Of a stretch of 18,604 nt of DNA, positions 1 to 7,356 are shown piece after piece. The translations under genes and the position numbers were made by a program. The stretch covers positions 1 to 18,604 of the forward strand of contig JABDRK010000032.1 of assembly GCA_013041785.1 (NCBI GenBank), written 5' to 3'. The DNA comes from Eudoraea sp. (lineage in GTDB: Bacteria > Bacteroidota > Bacteroidia > Flavobacteriales > Flavobacteriaceae). Position 1 is the stretch's first letter, and every line of letters begins with the position of its first letter. The notes below the pieces were generated by a model. It ran no database searches. It saw only the letters and a program-made list of their open reading frames with translations, and was not told the DNA's origin.

Positions 1-1224
1 GATTTGTACCGTTACTTGCTTACCATTCTTTGCGGCATTGATCAGGGATGAGATCACCTGGGAATCTGTTGCCAGTCGGTAAATGGTGATTTTAATACTC
101 CTTACGTTGGGATCCAGAGCCGCTTCCCTCAGGAATTTAATGAGGTAGGAGAAAGTATGGTAAGGAACATACATGAGGTAGTCCTTTTTTGCAATGGCCT
201 CGAACAGACTGGATTCCAGACTTAATCCCTTGATCTGTAAGGGAGTGATCTTTTCATAAAGGAGGTCTTCCCTGCCCAGACTCGGGAAACTCATATAGTC
301 TTTCCGATTGTGGTATCGGCCTCCCGGAATGATACTGTCGGTATCGTGAGTATTCATTTTATCCTTCAGAAATTGAAGGGTATCCGGAGCAATTTTCTTA
401 TCGTAGATAAAACGAACAGGATCACTGATTTTTCTTCCCGCTACACTGGTAGAGAGTTTTTCGATAAAACTCTTGCTAAGGTCATTGTCAATATCCAATT
501 CGGCATCACGGGTAATTTTAATCATATGAGCGGAAATGGATTCATATTCAAACATGGAAAAGATCCGGTCCAGGCAATAGCGAATCAGGTCATCTAGAAT
601 GATTATAAACCGCTTTTCTCCTTCCTTGGGAAGGACGATAAATCGATGGATGGCCTTTGGAATTTCTATGAGGGCGTATCTTTTTTCTTTTTGTATCCCG
701 GTATCTGCTTCATCTTCTTCGGATTTCATAACCATCTTAACAACCAAATAAGCCGCCGCATCCTTTAATGTGGGGAATTTTGTAAGGTCATTGAGAATTA
801 GGGTCATCAACTGGGGGCTAACGTGCTGTACAAAATAGCGTACTACATAATCCGCCTGTTTTTGTGTTAATTCTGATTCCTTGATTACATAAATATGATG
901 TGATTCCAGTTCTTTTTCGATGTCGTGCAGGTATTCCAGACTCTTGGTTTGCTGTTCAATAACGATCTTCGTGATGGCCGCCAGTAATTCCTTGGCAGTT
1001 TCTCCCCCCAGCACACTTTTCCCTTTCTTTCCGGCAAGTACGATTCGCTTAACGGTGGCATACCGAACCTTAAAAAATTCGTCCAGGTTATTGGAAAAAA
1101 TCCCCAAAAACCGCAGCCGTTCTATTAAGGGGACATTCTGATCTGCACTTTCCTGCAATACCCTTTCATTAAACTGGAGCCAGCTGATTTCGCGATTTAT
1201 ATACTGATATTTATGAATCGCCAT
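1..1224 (-). CDS. ppk1: Polyphosphate kinase 1, N-terminal 408 codons (C-terminus beyond the left edge)
   Basis: PPK1 reversibly polymerises the gamma-phosphate of ATP into polyphosphate, passing through a phosphohistidine intermediate. Reading leftward from the ATG at 1224, the protein begins MAIHKYQYINREISWLQFN and continues with FSNNLDEFFKVR, both hallmarks of the PPK1 N domain. The head domain follows, and then the first part of the C1 catalytic domain, including IKITIYRLATDSQVI, whose Arg matches the metal/phosphate-binding Arg of the family. The frame is open to base 1. The window ends just before the usual ELQARFDEE segment, so the autophosphorylated His is not seen. The start codon overlaps the stop of the upstream sixA-like gene by one base (TAATG), which fixes the start and suggests translational coupling. 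Family call is firm; completeness cannot be judged. Confidence 0.96.
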   Translation of the reverse strand, partial: MAIHKYQYINREISWLQFNERVLQESADQNVPLIERLRFLGIFSNNLDEFFKVRYATVKRIVLAGKKGKSVLGGETAKELLAAITKIVIEQQTKSLEYLHDIEKELESHHIYVIKESELTQKQADYVVRYFVQHVSPQLMTLILNDLTKFPTLKDAAAYLVVKMVMKSEEDEADTGIQKEKRYALIEIPKAIHRFIVLPKEGEKRFIIILDDLIRYCLDRIFSMFEYESISAHMIKITRDAELDIDNDLSKSFIEKLSTSVAGRKISDPVRFIYDKKIAPDTLQFLKDKMNTHDTDSIIPGGRYHNRKDYMSFPSLGREDLLYEKITPLQIKGLSLESSLFEAIAKKDYLMYVPYHTFSYLIKFLREAALDPNVRSIKITIYRLATDSQVISSLINAAKNGKQVTVQI

Positions 1225-1712
1225 TATCGAAGCTCTTTGGGAAATAACACCAATTCTGTAGATCCTTTTTCCAGTGAAGCCCAGCGGTCTGCCGGAAATT
1301 TGATATGGACAAGGCCCGAAGTAGGTACATTATCCAAATGACGGTTACCCCATTGGTTGGCTACATTGGTAAGGGCGTAGTTATGCCCGAAGACCGCCAC
1401 GGTCTGCAGGGAATCTTCAAGGCCTTTGACAAACCGCATCAGCCTTTCTCCTGAAAAGTCGTACAATTCCGGTTGGATATCCACATTTTCCAAAGGGTAT
1501 TCCAGGTTCCTGCAAATAATCATACAGGTGTGTAAAGCGCGATTTGCAGGACTTGTAAAAATCTTGTCCGGTTTTAGCCCTGCCTTAGTTTTAAACACAT
1601 TGGCAACTGTATGCCCGTCCTTTATCCCCCTCAATTTTAATGGCCGGTCCCGGTCATTTACATCAAAATCCCAGGAAGACTTTCCATGGCGTACCAGAAT
1701 TAAATTTTTCAT
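1224..1712 (-). CDS. sixA: SixA-like histidine phosphatase (phosphohistidine phosphatase family)
   Basis: This is a small single-domain protein of the histidine phosphatase (phosphoglycerate mutase-like) superfamily. The N-terminal LILVRHGKSSW carries the RHG catalytic motif. TSPANRALHT gives the second conserved Arg, and the FGHNYALT segment gives the second catalytic His. Length (162 aa) and the lack of a signal peptide fit cytoplasmic SixA, which removes phosphate from phosphohistidine. I chose the ATG at 1712 (MKNLILVRHG) because family members start there and its upstream bases are A-rich, as is usual in Bacteroidota. An ATG at 1733, preceded by an AGGA in a hairpin loop, would add seven residues. 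It lies 50 nt after pdxH and its stop overlaps the ppk1 start by one base, so a role linked to polyphosphate kinase is plausible. The physiological substrate is not shown by the sequence. Confidence 0.88.
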   Translation of the reverse strand: MKNLILVRHGKSSWDFDVNDRDRPLKLRGIKDGHTVANVFKTKAGLKPDKIFTSPANRALHTCMIICRNLEYPLENVDIQPELYDFSGERLMRFVKGLEDSLQTVAVFGHNYALTNVANQWGNRHLDNVPTSGLVHIKFPADRWASLEKGSTELVLFPKELR

Positions 1713-1733
1713 AGGTTGTTGTTTTTGATCCAT

Positions 1734-1751
1734 TCCCAATTCCTATTGGGA
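1734..1751 (-). promoter_or_regulatory. Small hairpin with AGGA in its loop, before the sixA-like gene
   Basis: On the minus strand TCCCAAT-AGGA-ATTGGGA forms a 7-bp stem with a 4-nt loop, ending one base before the ATG at 1733. No U-run follows, so it is not a terminator. The AGGA loop is the only Shine-Dalgarno-like sequence here and would sit 7 nt before that ATG. It may present or modulate a ribosome site, or may be chance. Confidence 0.3.
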
Positions 1752-1762
1752 TATATTCCTAT

Positions 1763-2407
1763 TTAAGGGGCAAGGCGTTCAATTTTCCAATTGTAATCCT
1801 CCTGAAGCGTAAACCGAATCCTGTCGTGCAACCGGTTGGGCCTGCCCTGCCAAAATTCAATAGAATGGGGTCTAACAAGATATCCGCCCCAATATTCAGG
1901 ACGGGGTATTTCCTTTCCTTTGTAGGCCTTTTCCAATTCCTGAAGGGACTCATCCAGGGCTTCCCTGGAGGCAATCACCTCGCTTTGACGCGAAACTATA
2001 GCCCCTAATTTACTGCCCTCCGGTCGCGATTCAAAATATCCATCGGACAGGTTCTCCGCAAGTTTTTCTGCATCTCCTTTTATGATTACCTGCCGCTCCA
2101 TAACCGGCCAGAAAAAAGAAAGGCAAACCCCGGGGTTCTCTGCTATAGCCAGGCCTTTTTCACTTTCGTAATTGGAATAGAAAATAAAACCTTCGTGGGT
2201 ATATTTTTTTAACAGCACTACCCGAGATTTGGGGTAGCCGTCGAGGCCTAGTGTAGAAACGGTCATGGCATTGGGTTCATCTATTGAACCGTTATCTTCT
2301 ACCTCGTAAAACCATTTTTGGAACAGAGCAATAGGATTGTCTGTAATCGAATCCTCATGCAGGTTACTTTTGCCGTAGGATTTACGGTAATTATGCAAGT
2401 CATCCAT
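1763..2407 (-). CDS. pdxH: Pyridoxamine/pyridoxine 5'-phosphate oxidase
   Basis: PdxH is the FMN-dependent cytoplasmic oxidase that turns pyridoxine or pyridoxamine 5'-phosphate into pyridoxal 5'-phosphate, the last step of vitamin B6 cofactor synthesis and salvage. The 214-aa product has the normal family length. FMN-binding elements are visible: SRVVLLK (residues 61-67) and FYSNYESEKG (76-85). So are the SRPEGSKLGA segment (127-136) and the C-terminal signature FWQGRPNRLHDR (185-196), whose Arg-Leu-His is at the substrate pocket. It ends in the usual ERLAP. The ATG at 2407 (MDDLHNYRKSY) is preferred because homologues start at this position and the codon further upstream is a TTG giving non-homologous residues. 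It lies 105 nt downstream of rnz; I found no clear promoter or terminator in that gap, so read-through from the pyr unit is possible. Confidence 0.95.
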   Translation of the reverse strand: MDDLHNYRKSYGKSNLHEDSITDNPIALFQKWFYEVEDNGSIDEPNAMTVSTLGLDGYPKSRVVLLKKYTHEGFIFYSNYESEKGLAIAENPGVCLSFFWPVMERQVIIKGDAEKLAENLSDGYFESRPEGSKLGAIVSRQSEVIASREALDESLQELEKAYKGKEIPRPEYWGGYLVRPHSIEFWQGRPNRLHDRIRFTLQEDYNWKIERLAP

Positions 2408-2512
2408 ATCTGCCTTTCCTTTCCACTTCAGGTACTGCAAAGTTGACAAAAAGATGATGAATTATAAAACCTTCCGCAAGATAATCAGGTATTTTATAGA
2501 AAATGCCTATAG

Positions 2513-3418
2513 CTAAAACACAAACTGTTTCCCATCGTCTGCGAGTAATACTCCGGGGAAAATGCTTTCCGCCTCCTCAGCAAAGGCAGATATCTCCTTA
2601 TATCGCGTTGAAAAGTGCCCCAGGATCAGGGTTTCAACCCCGGCATCCCGTGCGATGGTTGCCGCCTGCCGGGCTGTTGCGTGCCGGGTGGCTTTTGCCA
2701 GATGGCTCTCTGAATCGAGAAAAGTGGCCTCGTGGTACATGACCCGGATTCCCTTTAATTTTGATACCAACTCCGGCTTGAAAGCAGTATCACTACAATA
2801 GGCATAACTCCAGGGCCTTGGCGGATCAAAAGTTAATTCTTCATTTCTTATTATCTGCCCATCTTCCAAGACCGCATTTTCCCCCGTCTTGATCTTGCGA
2901 TAATACGCCTGGTCAATCGGATATTTTTTAACTGCTTCAATATTGAGTTTTCGTTCCCCCTGTTTTTCACGAAAGAGAAAGCCATTGGTATAAATACGGT
3001 GATCCAGCGGTATGGTGTCTATAAAAACCTTGTCATCTTCAAATATCCTTTCTGAGCTGTTTTTGGTTAATTCATGAAATATCAAGGGATAGTTGGTCCA
3101 GGATTTCCCAAGCTTTAGCATAAGGGTAATGGCCTCTTTTATTCCTTCAGGACCATAAATGTGCAATTCCTTCTCCCGTCCCAGTAAACGAAAGGTTGAT
3201 ATAAGCCCGGGTAGTCCAAAAAAATGGTCCCCGTGCAAGTGGGAAATAAAAATATGGCTTATGCGGGAGAACTTAATCTTATGCTTTCGAAGTTGCACCT
3301 GGGTCCCTTCACCACAATCAATAAGAAACAAATGGTTTTTAATTTCAAGTACCTGTGAGGTGGGATTGGACATTGTCCTGGGGGTAGCGGCATAACAACC
3401 AAGGATGTGCAGTTTCAT
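2513..3418 (-). CDS. rnz: Ribonuclease Z
   Basis: RNase Z is the zinc-dependent metallo-beta-lactamase-fold endonuclease that removes the 3' trailer from pre-tRNAs. The 301-aa protein opens MKLHILGCYAATPR. It has the zinc motif HLHGDH at residues 60-65, and other ligands in PLDHR (H140), YCSDT (D210) and GHFSTRY (H268). A substrate-exosite region lies at about residues 145-190, and the TARQAATIA segment typical of the short bacterial form follows. All metal ligands are present and the length is normal. The ATG at 3416-3418 overlaps the stop of a small upstream ORF by four bases (ATGA). It sits at the downstream end of the pyrR-pyrB cluster, a grouping I recall from other flavobacteria but cannot verify here. 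Confidence 0.97.
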   Translation of the reverse strand: MKLHILGCYAATPRTMSNPTSQVLEIKNHLFLIDCGEGTQVQLRKHKIKFSRISHIFISHLHGDHFFGLPGLISTFRLLGREKELHIYGPEGIKEAITLMLKLGKSWTNYPLIFHELTKNSSERIFEDDKVFIDTIPLDHRIYTNGFLFREKQGERKLNIEAVKKYPIDQAYYRKIKTGENAVLEDGQIIRNEELTFDPPRPWSYAYCSDTAFKPELVSKLKGIRVMYHEATFLDSESHLAKATRHATARQAATIARDAGVETLILGHFSTRYKEISAFAEEAESIFPGVLLADDGKQFVF

Positions 3419-3537
3419 GCCTGATCCTGGTTTGCGGAAGAGATGATCCCCCCGAGAAAAAATACCTTATTGCTGTTATATACCTGGGAAGTAACTCCAG
3501 GTAAGGTTTTAGTGGGTTGTTCCAGCTTGTACCCCAT
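3415..3537 (-). CDS. Possible 40-residue small protein between the STAS-like gene and rnz
   Basis: The space between the STAS-like gene and rnz is fully occupied by an ORF. Its ATG (3535-3537) comes 2 nt after the upstream TAA, and its TGA overlaps the rnz ATG as ATGA. The product begins MGYKLEQPTKTLPGV, has a short hydrophobic stretch VFFLGGII near residues 25-32, and ends SANQDQA. I recognise no family. The exact packing between two stops and starts, like the other junctions of this unit, is the argument for coding. An alternative is an untranslated spacer, since the region also holds a 7-bp inverted repeat. Conservation at protein level would decide. Confidence 0.4.
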   Translation of the reverse strand: MGYKLEQPTKTLPGVTSQVYNSNKVFFLGGIISSANQDQA

Positions 3538-3539
3538 AT

Positions 3540-3872
3540 TTACAGTTCAAGGTCTCTTTCTATCTCTTCCATCTCTATTATATCCCGGGCTTCCTGTATA
3601 GATGGTACAACACAGATTTCATCAGGTACTTCATCAAAAGGGACCTTCTTGGTTACCAAAACAAATGACTTCTTACTGCCCCGGTGGGTATTTGACAAAT
3701 GCAAAAATTCAAGGAGGTCATTGGCGTTTAAGAATGAAAATGAAAACAGATTAATGATCAGATGATCATCCTTAATTTTGTGGTACGCATTGTTCAGGTT
3801 TTCCAAAAATTTTTCAAGGGCGATATTCTCCTGAAAAACGATGGTGGTACTACCCTCCTTATCAAAGATCAT
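3540..3872 (-). CDS. STAS-like (anti-sigma antagonist-fold) small protein of unknown role
   Basis: This 110-residue cytoplasmic protein has the strand-helix order of a STAS domain. LIINLFSFSFLNANDLLEFLHL (residues 38-59) resembles the strand and helix that carry the phosphorylated Ser in SpoIIAA-type proteins. It is followed by the strand SFVLVT (69-74) and an acidic C-terminal helix ending in IEMEEIERDLEL. At the usual DSSG position the residues are N49-A50-N51-D52, so no Ser or Thr is available there and regulation by a serine kinase looks unlikely. It starts 6 nt after pyrB and is followed 2 nt later by the 40-codon ORF before rnz, so it is part of the pyr-rnz transcription unit. Such proteins may be database-labelled RNase Z from their position only. 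The STAS assignment is from pattern, not a profile search. Confidence 0.8.
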   Translation of the reverse strand: MIFDKEGSTTIVFQENIALEKFLENLNNAYHKIKDDHLIINLFSFSFLNANDLLEFLHLSNTHRGSKKSFVLVTKKVPFDEVPDEICVVPSIQEARDIIEMEEIERDLEL

Positions 3873-3878
3873 ACTGCA

Positions 3879-4805
3879 TTATTTTATTTTTGAAGCTAAC
3901 AGATAAATAACCGCCATGCGGATTGCCACACCGTTTTCCACCTGATCCAGGATGATGGATTGTCCGGAGTCTGCCACGTCAGTAGTTATTTCAACACCGC
4001 GGTTTATTGGGCCTGGGTGCATAATTACAATTTCTTTATCAAGGCTCTCGAGTACGGCCTTGTTTACTCCATACTGCTGCGTATATTCCCTTGTAGATGG
4101 AAAATAACTCAGGTCCATACGCTCTTTTTGTATCCTGAGCATGTTGGCTACATCACACCATTTCAGGGCCTTTTTCAGATCGGTTTCTACTTCAACCCCG
4201 AGGGTTTCAACATATTTTGGCAATAAGGTTCTGGGGCCGCAAACCTTTACTTTGGCTCCCTGTAGATTTAAAGCGAAAATATTGGATAAGGCTACCCTGG
4301 AATGCAGGATATCCCCAACAATAACAACATTTTTACCGGCTACATCCCCCAAACGCTCCCGTATTGAATATGAGTCGAGCAAGGCCTGTGTCGGGTGCTC
4401 ATGTGCACCGTCTCCTGCATTGACTATTGACGCTTCCACATTTTTTGAAAGAAATATCCCGGCTCCGGGGTTGGGATGCCGCATAACCACCATATCCACC
4501 TTCATGGACAGGATATTATTCACCGTGTCAATAAGTGTTTCCCCTTTCTTAACGGAGGACTGGCCAGCTGAAAAGTTAATCACATCGGCTGACAATCGTT
4601 TTTCGGCAAGTTCAAAAGACAATTTGGTACGGGTGCTGTCCTCGAAGAAAATGTTGGCAATGGTAATGTCGCGCAAGGAAGGAACCTTTTTTATAGAGCG
4701 ATTGATAACCTCCTTAAAATGATCTGCAGTCTCAAATATGAGTTGAATGTCTTCTTCCTTAAGGTACTTAATCCCCAACAGGTGTTTTACACTTAACTCA
4801 CTCAT
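3879..4805 (-). CDS. pyrB: Aspartate carbamoyltransferase catalytic subunit
   Basis: PyrB joins carbamoyl phosphate and aspartate to form carbamoyl aspartate, the committed step of de novo pyrimidine synthesis. The 308-aa product has the carbamoyl-phosphate loop FEDSTRTKLSFE (residues 54-65), SSVKKGE (83-89), the MRHPNPG segment (108-114), the GDGAHEHPTQ motif (131-140), HSRVALSN (168-175), RIQKERM (224-230) and HPGPINRG (263-270). No regulatory subunit pyrI lies beside it, and instead the gene follows pyrR by 2 nt. The start at 4805 gives MSELSVKHLLGIKYL, as in flavobacterial relatives. Catalytic residues appear complete. Translation is probably coupled to pyrR. Confidence 0.97.
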   Translation of the reverse strand: MSELSVKHLLGIKYLKEEDIQLIFETADHFKEVINRSIKKVPSLRDITIANIFFEDSTRTKLSFELAEKRLSADVINFSAGQSSVKKGETLIDTVNNILSMKVDMVVMRHPNPGAGIFLSKNVEASIVNAGDGAHEHPTQALLDSYSIRERLGDVAGKNVVIVGDILHSRVALSNIFALNLQGAKVKVCGPRTLLPKYVETLGVEVETDLKKALKWCDVANMLRIQKERMDLSYFPSTREYTQQYGVNKAVLESLDKEIVIMHPGPINRGVEITTDVADSGQSIILDQVENGVAIRMAVIYLLASKIK

Positions 4806-4807
4806 AT

Positions 4808-5347
4808 TTAATTATTTATCAAATATATAACATCTTCATCCGGATGCTCAGACCAAACCACCTGAACACGCTCCTCATTTATTGCATCTACCTGCCTGCC
4901 CCTGTAATCCGGTTGTATAGGCAAATGCCGGCTAAACCTGCGATCGATCAGGGTAAGTAATTCGATAGCCCTTGGACGGCCAAACGACTGAATGGCTGTC
5001 AGTGCTGCACGGATACTTCTTCCCGTATACAATACATCATCAATCAGGACTACATCCTTACCCTCCACCAGGAAATTAATTTTTGTGGTGTTGGCTTCCA
5101 GCGTCTTTTCACCCCTTCTGAAATCATCACGGTAAAAGGTGATATCCAGGTAGCCCAATTCAATATCCCTGACCTTGTAATCTTCTTTCAGGATTTTGGC
5201 CAGGCGTTCTGCTACGTAGATTCCCCTGGGTTGCAACCCAATGAGTACCGTGTTATGGAAATCAAGATGATTTTCTAATAATTGACAAGCCAAACGATGA
5301 AGGATGATGTGTATTTCTTTGGAAGAAAGTAGTACTTTTTGGCTCAT
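4808..5347 (-). CDS. pyrR: PyrR, pyrimidine operon regulator / uracil phosphoribosyltransferase
   Basis: PyrR belongs to the type I phosphoribosyltransferases. In Bacillus it binds pyr mRNA to cause attenuation and also converts uracil plus PRPP to UMP. The protein (179 aa from the ATG at 5347, MSQKVLLSSK) has the PRPP loop VVLIDDVLYTGRS at residues 99-111, the QPRG motif at 39-42, the flexible TFYRDDFRR segment at 70-78 and LIDRR at 133-137. Upstream ATGs at 5365 and 5362 are possible, but homologues start at 5347, and the predicted transcription start leaves about 20 nt of leader to this ATG. It is the first gene of the unit with pyrB 2 nt downstream. There is too little leader for a classical PyrR attenuator, so its regulatory mode here is uncertain. 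Confidence 0.94.
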   Translation of the reverse strand: MSQKVLLSSKEIHIILHRLACQLLENHLDFHNTVLIGLQPRGIYVAERLAKILKEDYKVRDIELGYLDITFYRDDFRRGEKTLEANTTKINFLVEGKDVVLIDDVLYTGRSIRAALTAIQSFGRPRAIELLTLIDRRFSRHLPIQPDYRGRQVDAINEERVQVVWSEHPDEDVIYLINN

Positions 5348-5374
5348 GGGCAGGTATACCATCATGTTCAATGG

Positions 5375-5395
5375 CAAAAATAGACAATTCTTGTC
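5375..5395 (-). promoter_or_regulatory. pyrR operon promoter (-7 TATTTTTG) with an adjacent inverted repeat
   Basis: The minus strand carries TATTTTTG (plus bases 5375-5382), a full match to the Bacteroidota -7 consensus TAnnTTTG, about 30 nt upstream of the pyrR ATG. No good -33 TTTG is seen at 19-20 nt. Directly upstream is GACAAGAATTGTC (5383-5395), a dyad with 5-bp arms and a 3-nt spacer. Its placement between -7 and -33 would suit a repressor operator. The -7 call is fairly strong; the operator role is inference. Confidence 0.55.
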
Positions 5396-5440
5396 AATCT
5401 GTTATTTACAGGGGGAGAGAAGTATTGAATTCCATGCCAT

Positions 5441-5469
5441 AAAAAAACCCCGGTAAAGTACCGGGGTTT
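5441..5469 (-). terminator. Rho-independent terminator of rpsA
   Basis: AAACCCCGGTA / CTT / TACCGGGGTTT (minus strand) is an 11-bp perfect stem with a 3-nt loop. It begins 27 nt after the rpsA stop and runs into a 7-nt T-run. It insulates rpsA from the pyrR unit. Confidence 0.93.
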
Positions 5470-5496
5470 CTCTTAAATCAGTCAAGCAAAGAAAGC

Positions 5497-7356
5497 TTAC
5501 TTTTTCTTGTCAGCTTCCATTTTATCCTTCAGCGCCTGTAGTTGCTCGTTGGCATCCCCAAGTGTTGGTTTTGCTTCCTCGGCTGCTGCAGCTGCCTTTT
5601 TCTTGGCAGTCCTGACATTGCGCTGTTCTTCTTCTTTAAAGATTGCGGTGTGGCTGGCCACTACGCGCTTATAGTCCTTATTGAATTCAATGATCTTAAA
5701 TTCTGCTTCTTCTCCTTTAGCCAATTTCTTTCCATCTTCCTTCTCCATATGGCGTTGGGGAACAAAAGCTGTGATATCGTCGTTGAATGCAATAATCGCT
5801 CCTTTATCTACAATTTCAGTAATTGAAGCCTTATGGACAGTTCCCAAAGCAAATTCAGCCTCGTACTTGTCCCAGGGGTTTTCCGTGGTTTGTTTGTGGC
5901 CGAGACTTAATTTTCGACCTTCAACATCCAGTTCCAGTACTTCCACTTCCAGGGTATCTCCAACAGTTACAAATTCTGAAGGATGTTTTATCTTTTTAGT
6001 CCAGGACAGGTCAGAAATATAAATAAGTCCGTCTATCCCCTCTTCCAGTTCTACAAAGACACCAAAATTCGTGAAATTCCTGACAATACCTTTATGACGA
6101 GATCCCACAGGGTATTTGGTTGTGATATCCGTCCATGGATCCGGAGTCAATTGCTTAAGTCCTAAAGACATTTTTCTGTCCTCACGATCCAAAGTCAGCA
6201 CAACGGCTTCTAATTGGTCTCCAACATTTACAAAATCCTGAGCGGAGCGCAAATGGGTAGACCAGCTCATTTCAGAAACGTGGATCAGGCCTTCTACACC
6301 TTCAGCAACTTCCAGGAAGGCACCGTAATCTGCTATTACCACTACCTTACCTTTAACCTTGTCGCCAACCTTGATTTCATCACCAAGAGCATCCCAAGGA
6401 TGTTTCTCAAGTTGTTTCAACCCGAGCTGGATCCTGGATTTGTTATCGTCAAAATCAAGAATAACCACATTAAGTTTCTCGTCAAGTTCAACCACTTCAT
6501 TCGGATGGTTGATTCGACTCCACGACAGGTCTGTAATATGGATTAGGCCATCTACACCACCCAGGTCAATAAAGACACCATATGAAGTAATATTCTTGAC
6601 TACTCCTTCAAGTACCTGACCTTTTTCCAGCTGGCTGATGATCTCTCGTTTTTGCTCTTCGATGTCGGCTTCGATAAGTGCCTTGTGAGAAACAACCACG
6701 TTTTTGAATTCCTGGTTGATCTTAACCACCTTGAATTCCATGTTCTTTCCGACATACTGATCGTAATCCCGTATCGGTTTTACGTCAATCTGTGAACCGG
6801 GCAGGAAGGCTTCAATACCAAATACATCCACAATCATTCCCCCTTTGGTCCTGCATTTTACAAAACCGGTAACCACTTCTTCCTTGTCATGAGCAGCATT
6901 AACACGGTCCCATGCTTTGATCACGCGTGCCTTTCTGTGAGAAAGGACCAATTGGCCACTTTTATCTTCCCTGATATCAATAAGTACCTCTACTTTATCA
7001 CCCAATTTCAAATCTGGGTTGTACCGGAACTCATTAAGAGAAATAACCCCTTCTGATTTGGCATTGATGTCGATAATCGCCTCCCGATCGGTAAGGTGTG
7101 TCACCGTTCCCTCAACTACCTCTTCATCAGCGGTATCCACAAAATTTTCGGCTACGAGTTTCTCAAACTCTTCCAGTTTGGAATCCTCAACGCGTTCAAT
7201 ACCTTCCTCATACTTCTCCCAGTCGAAATTTTTCAAAAATTCCTGTGGATCCACCTGAGGGGTTTCTACTTTTTCTTCCTTGACCTGAGCCGTTTCCTGC
7301 TCTGGTGCTGTTGTTTTTTCTTCAGCCATCTGCTGATTTTTCTTTGTATTCTGCAT
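5497..7356 (-). CDS. rpsA: 30S ribosomal protein bS1
   Basis: S1 is the RNA-binding ribosomal protein that captures and unfolds mRNA during initiation. The 619-aa product contains six OB-fold S1 repeats at about residues 78-141, 158-225, 244-314, 329-401, 416-487 and 503-569. Repeats 3-5 carry the best signatures, such as YGVFIDLGGVDGLIHITDLSW. The long acidic N-terminal tail and the Ala/Lys-rich C-terminal tail are typical of Bacteroidota S1. The ATG at 7356 is chosen because of the GGAG just upstream; a second ATG at 7329 (MAEEK...) is a credible alternative, as many homologues start MAEE. The gene is monocistronic, with a strong promoter at 7446-7476, a leader of about 83 nt that can fold over the start, and a terminator at 5441-5469. 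Confidence 0.97.
   Translation of the reverse strand: MQNTKKNQQMAEEKTTAPEQETAQVKEEKVETPQVDPQEFLKNFDWEKYEEGIERVEDSKLEEFEKLVAENFVDTADEEVVEGTVTHLTDREAIIDINAKSEGVISLNEFRYNPDLKLGDKVEVLIDIREDKSGQLVLSHRKARVIKAWDRVNAAHDKEEVVTGFVKCRTKGGMIVDVFGIEAFLPGSQIDVKPIRDYDQYVGKNMEFKVVKINQEFKNVVVSHKALIEADIEEQKREIISQLEKGQVLEGVVKNITSYGVFIDLGGVDGLIHITDLSWSRINHPNEVVELDEKLNVVILDFDDNKSRIQLGLKQLEKHPWDALGDEIKVGDKVKGKVVVIADYGAFLEVAEGVEGLIHVSEMSWSTHLRSAQDFVNVGDQLEAVVLTLDREDRKMSLGLKQLTPDPWTDITTKYPVGSRHKGIVRNFTNFGVFVELEEGIDGLIYISDLSWTKKIKHPSEFVTVGDTLEVEVLELDVEGRKLSLGHKQTTENPWDKYEAEFALGTVHKASITEIVDKGAIIAFNDDITAFVPQRHMEKEDGKKLAKGEEAEFKIIEFNKDYKRVVASHTAIFKEEEQRNVRTAKKKAAAAAEEAKPTLGDANEQLQALKDKMEADKKK

Noticed and set aside
2408..2449. 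Upstream TTG start for pdxH
   Set aside because: The extra residues are not found in PdxH proteins; the ATG at 2407 fits homologues.
4141..4722. 193-codon plus-strand open frame inside pyrB
   Set aside because: Antisense to clear PyrB motifs; its composition is that of a mirror frame.
5441..5469. PyrR-dependent attenuator upstream of pyrR
   Set aside because: The hairpin starts 27 nt after the rpsA stop and lies upstream of the pyrR -7 box, so it is best read as the rpsA terminator.
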